Assembly (NCBI RefSeq): GCF_006334915.2 | Contig: NZ_VDMA02000022.1 | Coordinates: 1-64,000 of the forward strand | Direction: 5' to 3' | Source: Microbispora catharanthi | GTDB taxonomy: Bacteria; Actinomycetota; Actinomycetes; Streptosporangiales; Streptosporangiaceae | Length of the DNA: 64,000 nucleotides | Part shown: in pieces, positions 40,873 to 51,500 of the stretch | Position numbering within the stretch: position 1 is the stretch's first letter | How the letters are laid out: each line of letters begins with the position of its first letter | Position numbers and translations under genes: made by a program | The notes under the pieces: generated by a model | Database searches by the model: none | Seen by the model: only the letters and a program-made list of their open reading frames with translations | Told to the model about the DNA's origin: nothing

Positions 40873-43172
40873 GCGGTGTCCACCGGCTCCCGGATGTCCG
40901 ACAGCCGGGGCGCGGGGGTGAGCCCGGTCGCCGGGTCGGCCGCCGCCCGGCGGCCCCTGTGGCGTACGCCGAGCCAGGCGATCCAGCAGAAGGGCAGCAC
41001 GCCGCCGACGATGAACAGCGCGTCGCCGGGCAGCCGCAGCCACTCCAGCAGGGTGTTGGTGCGGCCGGTGAGGTAGCCCAGCGAGCGCGCCTCGAAGTAG
41101 CCGGAGGCCACCGACTCGTAGAGTTGCAGGAGCCCGAGCGGCAGCAGGGTGGCGAAGCACATCCAGGCCAGGCCGATGTTGAGGGACCAGAAGGAGACCC
41201 TGGCCCACTTCTCCGGCCACCGGTCGGCGGGGATCAGGTAACGCAGCGCGAACAGGCCCAGGGCGACGGCGAGCATGCCGTAGACGCCCATCATCGAGGC
41301 GTGCGCGTGGTTGGCGGTCAGGCCGGTGCCGATCTCGTAGTAGGAGACGATCGGGAGGTTGATCAGGAAGCCGAAGACGCCCGCGCCGAGGAAGTTCCAG
41401 AACCCGACGGCGACCAGGAACATCACGGCCCAGCGGTGCGGGAACGGGGTGCGCGACTCCATGTGCTGGCGTGCCCCCAGCTGCACGAACGACCACGCCT
41501 CCACGGTCAGGAAGGTCAGCGGCACGACCTCCATCGCGGAGAAGAACGCGCCCAGCGCGAGATGCTCCACGGGTGTGCCGCTGAAGTACAGGTGGTGCAT
41601 GGTGCCGATCACGCCGCCGGCCGAGTACAGAATGATGTCCAGATAGATCACCACGAGGGCGACCCGTTCCCGCACCACGCCGAGCTGGACGAACATGTAG
41701 GCGACCATGGCGGTGGTGAACAGTTCGAGGAAGTCCTCCACCCACAGGTGCACCACCCAGAACCGCCAGAAGTCGGTGACGGCGAAGGTGTCGCCCGGGC
41801 GGGCCAGCAGCCCGACCGCGTAGACACCGGGGATCGCCAGGCCCGACAGGAAGAACATCCAGGGCAGGTTGCCGCGGCTGTCCCTCGCGAGGGTCGGCCG
41901 GAGCACCCGCCACATCATCACCGCCCACAGCGCCATGCCGGCGGCCAGCAGGATCTGCCAGACGCGGGGGAGGTCGAGCCATTCGAACTGCTGGCTGCCC
42001 CAGAAGTTGCCCGGCCGGACGAACCCGTGGATGCTCAGCCCCTCCGCGACGAGGGAGCCGAACGCCACGACGGCCAGGGCCGCCAGGAGCGTCCAGGCGA
42101 GCCTCCCCTGCCCGCGCGGCTCGGTTCCGGCCATGAGCGGAGCCAGGAAGACGCCGGCCGCGAGGAAGGCGGCCACCACCCAGAACAGCGACAGTTGCAG
42201 GTGCCAGGTGCGGGCCAGGTTGAAGGGCAGCAACTCGGCCAGGTTGAGGCCGAAGAAGCTCGTGAGATCGGCCCGATAGTGCTCGGTCGCACCGCCCAGC
42301 AGCACCTGGGCGAGGAAGAGCAGCGCGACGACGAGGAAGAAGAACGCGGTGACCCGCTGCGCGGGCGTGAGCGCCACCTGATCGGGGGAGCGGAAGTCGA
42401 TGGCCTCCGCCTGACGGCCTCGCCAGCCCAGGTGGCCGCCCCATCGGCCGACCGCTCCGAACAGCGCCCCGATGCCGACCAGCAGGGCGACCAGCGACAC
42501 CACGCTCCACAGCACGGTGTCGGCGGTGGGCGCGTTGCCCACCAGCGGCTCGGCGGGCCAGTTGTTGGTGTAGGAGTAGACCGCGCCGGGGCGTTCGGCC
42601 GAGGCGATCCAGGCCGTCCAGGACAGGAACGCGGTCAGCTGACGGACCTGCCGCGGGTCGGTGATCGCGTGCGGGCGCAGCCCCTTGTCGGTGCGGGGGT
42701 CGGCGAAGTAGTCGCGATAGTGCCCGACGAGAGCGGTGAAGGCGTCCGCCTGTGCCCGCGTGTAGGTCAGCACCCCCGAACGGGGATCGTAGCGATTGGC
42801 GCGGAACTCCTGCCTGACCTGCTCACCGGCCCGGTCGCCGCCGCCGCGGGCCCGGAGGGCGGCGGTGGCGGCGCGGCGCAGGTAGTCGGCCGTGTAGTCC
42901 GGCCCGAGGTAGCCCCCGTGCCCGAGCACCGACCCGTACTGCATCAGCCCGTTGGCCAGGAAGACCTTCTGCCCGTCGGCGACGTCGCGGCCGGTGTACA
43001 GCTCCTGCCCGGACTCGCTCACCACGAGTCGCGGCACGGGCGCCCCCGCGGTGTACGTGCGGAAGGCGAGCACCCCCATGACGAAGAACCCGAACACCGC
43101 CACCAGCGCCGCCGCCTGGATCCAGTGCCTCGAGACCAGAACTTCTCTGCGCGTCCCCGCCCCTGGCACCAT
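40869..43172 (-). CDS. norZ: Quinol-dependent nitric oxide reductase (qNOR)
   Basis: A 767-residue single-subunit enzyme that reduces 2 NO to N2O with electrons from quinol. The N-terminal domain replaces NorC ([35 protein letters not shown]). The haem-copper-oxidase-like core has haem and FeB ligands in [34 protein letters not shown] and [15 protein letters not shown]. Fourteen helices are expected. It probably detoxifies NO made from nitrite by the neighbouring nitrate respiration. No classical ribosome-binding site; first gene of the qNOR-Cys-rich-slipin operon. Confidence 0.95.
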   Translation of the reverse strand: MVPGAGTRREVLVSRHWIQAAALVAVFGFFVMGVLAFRTYTAGAPVPRLVVSESGQELYTGRDVADGQKVFLANGLMQYGSVLGHGGYLGPDYTADYLRRAATAALRARGGGDRAGEQVRQEFRANRYDPRSGVLTYTRAQADAFTALVGHYRDYFADPRTDKGLRPHAITDPRQVRQLTAFLSWTAWIASAERPGAVYSYTNNWPAEPLVGNAPTADTVLWSVVSLVALLVGIGALFGAVGRWGGHLGWRGRQAEAIDFRSPDQVALTPAQRVTAFFFLVVALLFLAQVLLGGATEHYRADLTSFFGLNLAELLPFNLARTWHLQLSLFWVVAAFLAAGVFLAPLMAGTEPRGQGRLAWTLLAALAVVAFGSLVAEGLSIHGFVRPGNFWGSQQFEWLDLPRVWQILLAAGMALWAVMMWRVLRPTLARDSRGNLPWMFFLSGLAIPGVYAVGLLARPGDTFAVTDFWRFWVVHLWVEDFLELFTTAMVAYMFVQLGVVRERVALVVIYLDIILYSAGGVIGTMHHLYFSGTPVEHLALGAFFSAMEVVPLTFLTVEAWSFVQLGARQHMESRTPFPHRWAVMFLVAVGFWNFLGAGVFGFLINLPIVSYYEIGTGLTANHAHASMMGVYGMLAVALGLFALRYLIPADRWPEKWARVSFWSLNIGLAWMCFATLLPLGLLQLYESVASGYFEARSLGYLTGRTNTLLEWLRLPGDALFIVGGVLPFCWIAWLGVRHRGRRAAADPATGLTPAPRLSDIREPVDTA

Positions 43173-43383
43173 CGATCACCGATCTCGATCAGGAAGGGGG
43201 GAGTGTTCCTACTCCTATCGGGCGCCGGCCGTACCGGTCGAGAAGACACGCCCTCTGTGCCGGACTCCTGCGCTGCGGGCCGGGCGAGCAGCGCGGAGTC
43301 GACGATCATGGGAGGCGTCCGGGACGCCCCCGTGTCCGTGGAGAACGCGGGGAGGCCACGACCCGCTCGCCGGCCGCGGCGTC

Positions 43384-46300
43384 TCACTGTCGCAAGGCGT
43401 CGCCGTCCGGCGGTTCCAGCGGTGAGCGTCCCATCCGCGCCACCCCCAGCGCGCGGTCGCGCCACGCGAGCAGGCCCGCACGTCCGGCACGCTCCGCCAG
43501 GTCCGCGGCGTGCCGTCGGGCGGCCGCGCGGTCGTTCCTGGTCCAGGCGAGCATCGCAAGGAACCAGTCGACGGGCCCGAGGAAGGCGAACGCCGCGCCC
43601 ACCGATATCCGGCCGCAGTGGGGGAGGAGGGCGTCGTAGGTGACCCCGCAGGCCACGACGTCACCCATCGCCGCCTGTGCCGCCCCCTGAAGACACGTCG
43701 CGGTGAGCCATGACGAATCGGCGGGCGGAGACAGCCAGCCGTCGCCGGCGGTCTTCCTCGCCTCCTCGGCCCGGCCCCGCGCCGACAGGTGGAGGACTCT
43801 CAGACTCTGCTCCACGGCCCGGTGCAGGCCGGTGACAGAGCCGATCAGCGGCCCCGCCTCGGCGATCGTCCCCCGATGGTAGGCGAGGACGACGCGGCCG
43901 AGGGTCACGGCGGCGCCCGCGTCGCACATGCCGATCCGGTCGGCCTGCCGTTCTGCCTCCCGGTACATGCGCTGGGCGCGGCCGAACCTGCCGGCCAGGA
44001 CGAGGCGCCCCGCCTGCCACAGGGTGTGATGGAATCGCGGTCCCGGCAGCGGCAGCCGTTCGAGGAGTGCGTCGCAGCGCGCCGCCGCCCGGTCCGCTCC
44101 CGCCACGTCGTATTCCCGCAGCCGGTGGTGCGTGAGCATCATCTGGGCCAGCAACTCGAAGTCGGGCGCCGACGTTCGCCGTGCCAGCCCGTTCAGCTCC
44201 TCGGCCGTCGCCTGCCGCTGCTTCCCGTCCTCGCCGGGAATCGAGGCGTAGCGCGTGTTGAGCGTCTGCATCAGCAGCAGCGGCTCGTCCATCCTGCGCG
44301 CCATCGCCACGGCCTCGGCCGCGTAGAGGCGGCTGCGGGTGTCCCGGTTCCTGTACAGCTCCTGGGCCAGCCCCGCGAGCAGCCTCGCCCGTACGGGGCC
44401 GTCGGCGTCGGGCACCGTCCGCAGGGCCATCTCGAAGCGATGCTCCAGCCGGACGTCCCATTCGTCCCACGTCCGGCATGCCGTCCACATCGAGGGCGCG
44501 TCGAGCGCCGTCAGGACCCGCACGGCCAGTTCGGCGCCGTCCCGGCCGCCGATGCGGTCGGCGACCCTCAGGGCCTGCGCCCACACCTGCCGGGCGCGCG
44601 CCGGATCTCCCGCCGCGAGCAGGGCCCGCCGCTGGCATAACAGGAGTTCCACATGGTCGGCGGGATCTCCGGCGGAGGAGCCGTGCGCCGCCACCGCATG
44701 CGACCACCAGATGGCGGCATTCTCATAGTCGAAGCGGAGGGCCGCCTGCTCAGCCGTCGCCCTGCACCAGCGGACCGCCTCCCCGTAGGCCGCCGGGCCG
44801 GCCTCGATCGCGTGGTGGGCGACGACCGGCAGATCGACACCCGGGCGGGCGGCGAGGGCCGTCATCACCTCTCGATGGACGGTGGCCTTGCGCAGGGGCG
44901 GAATCCGCTGAAGGAGGGTCTCCCTCACCAGGTCGTTGGCGAAGGCCAGGCGCTTGCTGGCCGGGACGACCAGCCCCGCCCTGACGGCCCGGTCCAGCAC
45001 GTGGTAGGCCGGCGCGCGGAGGACCTCGGCGACGACCTCGGGGTCGAACTCGCGGCCGACGACCGCGGCGATCCGCAGCACGTCGTCCACCATCGGGCCG
45101 GCCGTGGCCAGCCGCTGGCCGATGAGATCGGCGACCGCGCCGGGCAGCGTGTCCAGAGGGCGCCCTCGCGAGAGCAGCCGGAGGATCTCGCGTACGAAGA
45201 ACGGGTTGCCGCCGGTGCGCTCGGTCAGCCGGCGGGCGCTGGACGCGTCGAGTTCGGTCTTCATGGCCGCCGCGACCGCCTGTACGGCGTCGGCGCTGAG
45301 GCCGGTCAGGTGGAGGCGCAGCAGACCGTGGCGGGCAAGCCGGCGCAAGAGGTCCTCAACGGCGGGGCAGTCCACGTCGTCGCGGAACGCCATGACCAGC
45401 GTGAGCTGGAGCTGCTCCTTCCGGTCCTTGGTGAGGGAGATCACGTCGCCCAGCAACCGGAGCGTCGCAGCATCCGCCCAGTGCAGGTCGTCGAAGACGA
45501 CAAGGGTCGGCCGGACCCGGGCGGCGGAGACGAGCCAGTCGGCGATGGCCCGGCGCCGCTGGAGATTCGCTCCGCCCGGCAGCCCGGCCGGGGGCTCGCC
45601 GCTCAGCAGGCCGGCCAACGCGGCCCGGTCGCCGGGCGGATGGACCCCCGCCAGCGTCCTCAGAGCCGGGATCCAGGGCCAGAGCGGCACGGCGCCGTCG
45701 ACCTCTTGACAGTCGCCCCAGAGGACCACGAGGTCGTCCGCCGGAGTGCACCGTTGCAGAAAGGACCGCAGCAGCCACGTCTTGCCTATCCCCGGTTCGC
45801 CGCTGACCGCGATGGTGTTGACCCCGCCGCGATGGAGCACCGTCTCCATCTCCTCGAGTTGCTCGTCCCGGCCCTGCCTCGACGGCGCGTGGTCGTTTCC
45901 GGATGCGGCAGGCACAGGTGGGGCAGGCACAGGTGGGGCAGGTACGGGGACGGGCCGCGACGGGGGCAGGAGACACGGGTCCTGGCGGAGGATGCCGTCT
46001 TCCAGAGCCTGCAGTTCGGGGCCCGGATCCACGCCGAGCTGTTCCCTGACGATCTCGCGCGCCCGGCGTAGCGCCGCCAGGGCGTCCGCCTGCCGCCCGC
46101 TGCGGTAGAGGGCCAGCGCCAACAGGCACCACAGCCGCTCGCGCAGCGGATGCTCGGCCGACTCATGCTCCAGGTCGTGGATCGCCGCCTGCGGGCGGCC
46201 GAGCTCCAGCAGAGCTGCGGCGCGCCGCTCCACCGCCACCTGGCGTAGCTCGGACAACCGGTTGACCTCGGGTAACGCCCACAGCTCCCCGGCGAACTCG

Positions 46301-46782
46301 CTGTACGGCGTCCCGCGCCACAGCGCCAGCGCCTCCTTCGTCATGGCCAGCACCCGCTCGGCGGGCAGGTGCTCCGAGCCGGTGACGAGCCTGGCGAACT
46401 TCAGCGCGTCGACGTCGGAGGCGACGAGGAGGTAGCCGGGCGGGCGGGCGACGAGCAGACGGGACGGAGTGCGCGGAACGCGTCCCGGTTCGAGGGCCCG
46501 GCGCAGGTTGGAGACGTGCACGTGGAGCGAGGGCAGCGCGCCGTCCTGTGCCGCGCCCTCGTACAGGTCCTCGATGAGGGTGCCGGTGGGGACGACCCTG
46601 CCGGGCGCGACGAGCAGCCGCCCCAGAACCGCTCTCTGCTTGCGGCCGCCGAGCCTGACGGGCGTTCCCCCTATGTAGACCTCGAGCGAGCCCAGAACGC
46701 GGAATGCGACCTTCGTGCTGTGTCGCTCGTGAAGCAACTTCTCGATCCCCCTGTCCGAGCGCCCTGCTTCGCCGTTCCGCAC
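43384..46782 (-). CDS. SARP/BTAD-ATPase large transcriptional regulator (AfsR-like)
   Basis: An 1132-residue regulator. Residues 24-115 form an OmpR-type winged helix (FRVLGSLEVYIGGTPVRLGG, RQKRAVLGRLL-like core). About 120-265 is the bacterial activation domain. A Pro/Val/Ala linker from a 15-bp DNA repeat follows (PVPAPPVPAPPVPA). Residues 300-560 are an AAA ATPase with Walker A GEPGIGKTW and Walker B LVVFDDLHWADAA. The last 450 residues are TPR-like helices. Such proteins activate secondary-metabolite or stress genes. No biosynthetic cluster is in this window, so its targets are unknown. The GTG start is uncertain; domain homology begins at KVAFRVLG. Confidence 0.88.
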   Translation of the reverse strand: MRNGEAGRSDRGIEKLLHERHSTKVAFRVLGSLEVYIGGTPVRLGGRKQRAVLGRLLVAPGRVVPTGTLIEDLYEGAAQDGALPSLHVHVSNLRRALEPGRVPRTPSRLLVARPPGYLLVASDVDALKFARLVTGSEHLPAERVLAMTKEALALWRGTPYSEFAGELWALPEVNRLSELRQVAVERRAAALLELGRPQAAIHDLEHESAEHPLRERLWCLLALALYRSGRQADALAALRRAREIVREQLGVDPGPELQALEDGILRQDPCLLPPSRPVPVPAPPVPAPPVPAASGNDHAPSRQGRDEQLEEMETVLHRGGVNTIAVSGEPGIGKTWLLRSFLQRCTPADDLVVLWGDCQEVDGAVPLWPWIPALRTLAGVHPPGDRAALAGLLSGEPPAGLPGGANLQRRRAIADWLVSAARVRPTLVVFDDLHWADAATLRLLGDVISLTKDRKEQLQLTLVMAFRDDVDCPAVEDLLRRLARHGLLRLHLTGLSADAVQAVAAAMKTELDASSARRLTERTGGNPFFVREILRLLSRGRPLDTLPGAVADLIGQRLATAGPMVDDVLRIAAVVGREFDPEVVAEVLRAPAYHVLDRAVRAGLVVPASKRLAFANDLVRETLLQRIPPLRKATVHREVMTALAARPGVDLPVVAHHAIEAGPAAYGEAVRWCRATAEQAALRFDYENAAIWWSHAVAAHGSSAGDPADHVELLLCQRRALLAAGDPARARQVWAQALRVADRIGGRDGAELAVRVLTALDAPSMWTACRTWDEWDVRLEHRFEMALRTVPDADGPVRARLLAGLAQELYRNRDTRSRLYAAEAVAMARRMDEPLLLMQTLNTRYASIPGEDGKQRQATAEELNGLARRTSAPDFELLAQMMLTHHRLREYDVAGADRAAARCDALLERLPLPGPRFHHTLWQAGRLVLAGRFGRAQRMYREAERQADRIGMCDAGAAVTLGRVVLAYHRGTIAEAGPLIGSVTGLHRAVEQSLRVLHLSARGRAEEARKTAGDGWLSPPADSSWLTATCLQGAAQAAMGDVVACGVTYDALLPHCGRISVGAAFAFLGPVDWFLAMLAWTRNDRAAARRHAADLAERAGRAGLLAWRDRALGVARMGRSPLEPPDGDALRQ

Positions 46783-47251
46783 CGGTGCCTGCTGGCGACG
46801 TGAGGTTGGCGGCTACTTCCGCATGATTACGGAGAACATCACCCCGGCTCGTCACTCGTGAGACGGATGCCGAATCCACCGGAAGCGGGACCCCGATTTT
46901 CACCATGACGGCCACATGGTGCGGCGAATGAAAGAGTCCGCGCTGGTCGGGAGGGATAGGAGCGCCGTGCGGCCGACGGGGCGCTTCGGCTGCTTTCCGG
47001 CTGCTTAAGAGAAATCGAAAGTGCTGGTTTCCCTCGGCGAAAAGTACGTCGTAAGTGGCAAATGTGACGATTCTCCCGGCACGAACTCGCCGTACCGCCA
47101 CGGTTCATCAGCGGTCGGCGGTGTCGTGTCGAAGCGCCGGCACGGCCGGTGCGTCCGCCTGACCGTCTCGTGAGACCCACGCCGACGGGCCCGCACGGAC
47201 GGCCGCGTGCCGCTCCTGCCGGGACGTGTCAACCAGACGTGAGGAAAGTCG
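46783..47251. other. 469-bp divergent intergenic region
   Basis: The region between the SARP regulator and the DUF3103 gene. It is less G+C-rich around 46980-47080 than the surroundings and must contain both promoters. No clear -35/-10 pair, hairpin or protein-coding frame could be supported. Confidence 0.5.
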
Positions 47252-48397
47252 ATGAAGAGAATCCCCACAATCGCCCTGGCCGCCGCCCTCCTCGGCGGCG
47301 TGGCCGCCGCACCCTCCGCGGCGGCCACGCCCCTTCCCTCCCTCCAGTCCGTCGCAGGGCCGTCCGCCGACCAGCGGGCGGCCGCCATGGACGGCTTCAA
47401 GCGCCATCTGGCCGAGCAGGTGGCCCGGCGGCTCGACGAGCCGCGGTTCCGGGACGCTCTCGTCCACGAGTTGGCCGGTGACGGGGAGGCCGACCTCGCG
47501 GCGCTGCTCGCCTCGGCACCGGGCACCGGAGAACTGGCCGAATACGCCCGCAGGGCCAACACCGAGGTGCTGCGGCTCAAGGGCATCCAGGCGCAGGAGT
47601 CGCTGCTGCAGATCCGGATCGATCCGGCCATGGCCGGGCGGATCTCGGCGGGCAGTCTGGTGACGGCCACGCCCTCGGCCGACGAGAAGAAGGTGCGAAC
47701 CCTCGTCGCGTACGACTCGAAGGGGCGCGCGTGGCAACTCGACGCGTTCAAGGCGCCCGAGCGCCCCGTGCTCGTCGTCGGGCTCGACGAGCGCAAGGAC
47801 GCCGAGCTGGCGCAGCGCGCGATCCGGCAGGCCCTGACCGCGGCCGGCATCGGCGGCACCGACCGCTCGGCGGAGGAGGCCCAGCAGAGCGCGGCCGCCG
47901 GAACCCGTCCGGTGTCCACCATCTTCCGCATCACCAACGTGAACGACCACGAGCCCTGGTACAAGGGCGGCCCGGAGATCTACGCCTGGGTCGCGGGCGC
48001 GGGCACCGACGGCAAGGCCCGGGTCGACCAGCTGGAGATGCCCTACATCCAGGAGGAGGGCAAGTCCTACGCCCCGGGACAGGTCCTGATCGAATGGTCC
48101 AACTTCAGCTGGAGCTCCCTCGACGTGGTGTGGATGGAACACGACGACAACGCCGACCTGTCCGGTCTGGTCCGCGCGGTCGTGGACGGAGCGCTCGTCG
48201 TCAGCGGCAACGGCCAGTACGTGCAGGTGGCCGACAAGATCGTGAGTGCCCTGCCGACGGGCTGGGTCACGGACGACGACGACTGGGTCGACTCCTGCTA
48301 CAACGTCAACGTGGCGGTCTCGATCACGGGCGCCCTGCTGAACTGCGCCGCGGACCCCGACGGGATGCAGGTCCGCCTCGGTTACAAGACGCTGTAG
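47252..48397 (+). CDS. Secreted DUF3103-family protein
   Basis: A 381-residue protein with a Sec signal (MKRIPTIALAAALLGGVAAAPSAAA, cleavage probably after AAA). The C-terminal two-thirds match DUF3103 as known from Vibrio and actinomycetes: EPWYKGGPEIYAWVAGAGTD, LEMPYIQEEGKSYAPGQVLI, VVWMEHDDNADLSGLVRAVV and LPTGWVTDDDDWVDSCYNVN. The function of the domain is not known; the acidic loop (DDDDW) suggests metal binding. Conserved Cys residues near the end may pair outside the cell. Monocistronic, followed by a strong terminator. Confidence 0.82.
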   Translation: MKRIPTIALAAALLGGVAAAPSAAATPLPSLQSVAGPSADQRAAAMDGFKRHLAEQVARRLDEPRFRDALVHELAGDGEADLAALLASAPGTGELAEYARRANTEVLRLKGIQAQESLLQIRIDPAMAGRISAGSLVTATPSADEKKVRTLVAYDSKGRAWQLDAFKAPERPVLVVGLDERKDAELAQRAIRQALTAAGIGGTDRSAEEAQQSAAAGTRPVSTIFRITNVNDHEPWYKGGPEIYAWVAGAGTDGKARVDQLEMPYIQEEGKSYAPGQVLIEWSNFSWSSLDVVWMEHDDNADLSGLVRAVVDGALVVSGNGQYVQVADKIVSALPTGWVTDDDDWVDSCYNVNVAVSITGALLNCAADPDGMQVRLGYKTL

Positions 48398-48413
48398 TAC
48401 GACATCCGGCTCA

Positions 48414-48448
48414 GGCGGCCCCGGGCGCTTTCCGCGTCCGGGGCCGCC
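48414..48448 (+). terminator. Hairpin terminator after the DUF3103 gene
   Basis: GGCGGCCCCGG (48414-48424) pairs perfectly with CCGGGGCCGCC (48438-48448) around a 13-nt loop, 17 bases past the stop codon. Confidence 0.85.
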
Positions 48449-48559
48449 CCCGTCCCGGGGGACGGAACGGCGAGACACCGATCACCCGTCTGGTCTTGGC
48501 GGCACCGGATCCCCGTAGCACGATCGGGGCATGCGGTCTCCGGCTGGCGGGAGGTCTGG

Positions 48560-51500
48560 ATGGCGACCGTCCTGCTCCCCGGCGATCCGCGCAGGCTCGG
48601 CGGCTACTGGCTGGCCGGGCGCCTGGGCGAGGGCGGGCAGGGCGTCGTGTACGAGGCCTACGACGAGGCCGGCCGCCGGGTGGCCGTCAAGGTCCTCCGC
48701 CCGGCGGGCGGGCCGGGCGACGCGCGGGCGAGGGCGCGGTTCGCCAAGGAGGTCGCCGCCGCGCGGCGGGTCGCGCCCTTCTGCACGGCCAGGGTCATCG
48801 CCGCCGACCTGGAGGGCCCCCAGCCGTACATCGTGAGCGAGTTCGTCGCCGGGCCGAGCCTGCGCGCGGCGGTCGCGCGGGACGGGCCGTACGGGCCGGG
48901 GGAGCTGCACCGTCTCGCCACGGGCATCGCGACGGCGCTGGCCGCCATCCACGGGGCGTCGGTGGTCCACCGCGACCTCAAACCGGACAACGTGCTGATC
49001 GGCCCCGAAGGGCCGCGGGTCATCGACTTCGGCATCGCGCGGACCGCCGACATGTCGCTGACGACGACCGGGCACGTCGCCGGCACACCGGCCTTCATGG
49101 CTCCGGAAAGCGTGCTCGGGGCGCGGGCGGGCCCCGCCGTCGACATCTGGGCATGGGGAGCCGTGACGCTGTTCGCCGCCACCGGCCGGGAGCCGTTCGC
49201 CGAGGGGGCCGCCCGTCTGCCCGTACCCGGCGGCGGTCCGGGCGCGGCGGGGCAGGCGCTGACCGGGGTGGCGGCCCTGCTGCACCGCATCCTGGCGGCC
49301 GAACCGGACCTGACGGCGCTGGGGGAGCCGCTGCGCGGCCTGGTGGCCCGCGCGCTCGACAAGGACCCGGAGGCCAGACCGGACGCGGACACCCTCCTCG
49401 CGACGCTGCTCGGGCACCCGTCGCCGCGAGGCGAGGCGCTGCTCGCGGAGGGCACCCGTACGGCCGAGGGTCTCGGGGCGTCCAGGGCCGGCGCGCCGCC
49501 CTCCCTCGCGGCCGTGGCCGAGGAGGCGTACGGCGCGCTCGTTCCGGCCGACCAGGCGCTGGTGCCGCGGATCCTGCTGCGCATGGTCGCGCCGGGGGAG
49601 GGCAACGACGACCTTCCCCGGCCGGTGCCCGAGGACGAGCTCCTCGACGGCGTGGTCGACCGGGAGACGGCCGGCCGGGTGCTGTCCGGCTTCGCCCGCG
49701 CCGACCTCGTCGTCCGGGAGGGCGAGACGGTCGTGCTCGCCGCGACCGCCCTGCTGCGCGCCTGGCCCCGGCTGCGCGGGTGGGTCGACGCGGATCGGGC
49801 GGGCCTGCGGGTGCAGCGGCCGCTGACCGAGGCCGCCCGCACGTGGGACCTGCACGGGCGGCGTCCCGGCGACCTCTACCAGGGGACGGCGCTGGAGACG
49901 GCGCTCGGCTGGGCGGCGACCGCGCGCCATCACGTCACGCTGAACACGCTCGAGAAGGCGTTCCTCGACGCGTCCCGGGCCCTCGTCCAGGTCCGCGCCC
50001 GGCGGCGCCGCCGCCTCAACGCCGCGCTCGCCGTGCTCGTGGCCGTCGCGGCGACCTCGGCCGGGCTGGCCCTCAACCTGAAGTCGTCCGCCGAGCGGCA
50101 GCGGGACGTGGCCGTGGCCCGGCGGCTCGCCGCTTTGGCCGAGACCTCGCGCTCGTCCGATCCCACCCGGGCGATGGCGCTGAGCGTGGCCGCCTGGCGG
50201 CTGGCCGGGGTGCCCGAGGCGCGGGCGGCCCTCTACAGCTCGCTCGCCCAGCCGCTGCGGCGGATCGACCCGCCCCCGCCCGTCACCGCAGGAGCCCGGT
50301 TCGACCTGAGCGGGGACGGCCGGCTGCTCGCCGTCGCCGACGCCGGCCGGGCGGTCCTGTGGGAGGTGGCCGCCCACCGCGTGGCCGGGGGCGCCCAGGG
50401 CATCGGACCGGACCCCGACGCCGTCGCGCTCAGCCCCGACGGCCACCGCCTCGCGGTTTCCGACGGCGGCCGTCTGCGCGTGTGGGACCTGTCCACCGGC
50501 CGTCCGCTCGGGCCGGCGTTCGGGAACGGCGCACTGGAGATGACGTTCGGCCCGGACGGCCGGCGCCTCGCCGTGCTCGCGCCCGGCCATCGGGGCCAGG
50601 TCTGGGACGCCCTTCGCGGTGTCGCACTCCTCGACGTGCGCGACGAGCGGGCCGAGGGGGTCGAGGTCTCCGCGCGGCACGCGGTCGTGCTGCTGGACGA
50701 CGGCCGGTACCGGTTGTACGAGCCGGTCGCGGGGCGCGCGCACGGCCCGCGGCGCCTTCCCGCCCCCGCGGGCGGCAGGGCGGACGCCGTCGCCTTCAGC
50801 CCCGACGGCCGCACGATCGCGGTCGGCCACGGCGGGAACGTCGGCTTCTGGGACCTGTCCACCGGCCGCCGCCGCGCCACCGTCCTGGAGGGCGCCTCCG
50901 CCGTGTGGCTCGCGTACGGCGACGGCGGCAGGCTCGTCCTGACCTTCGACCGCACCGGCGCCGGCCTGTGGAGCGCGGACGGCGGTGGCCTGCTGGCCTA
51001 CTCCACGCCGGGGGACACCACCGGCATGCCGGACATCAGGGTCGCCACCGGCGCGGCGGGCGGCCCGGTGCTGCGCTACCTGCTGAGCGGCGGCAGGGTC
51101 GCCACGGTGGACGCCGGGGCGGGGGCCCGCTCCACGGCGGTGTCCCCGTCGGCGGTCGCCGCCGCCTTCGCCCCGGGCGCACGGACGCTCGCCGTCTCGC
51201 CGGCCGGGAAAGGGCCGCTCCTGTGGGATCCGGCCAGGGACATCCGCCTCGGGCCACCGCTCGGCGGCACACCGGCCGGGGCGCTCGCCTTCCCCGACGT
51301 CCACACGCTCGCCTCCGTTCCCGCGGGCGAGGCGCCGGGCGAGGCCGCGACGGTGAGCCTCTGGAGCGTGCCGGACGGCCGCCCGCTGCGCCGCGTCCCG
51401 GTCGCGGGCGCCGGCTCGGTGGGCGGGCTGGCGGTCGGGGGCGGAGTCCTCGCCGTGGCACCCGTCGCGGAGGACTACGAGCCGGTCCGGGTGTGGGACC

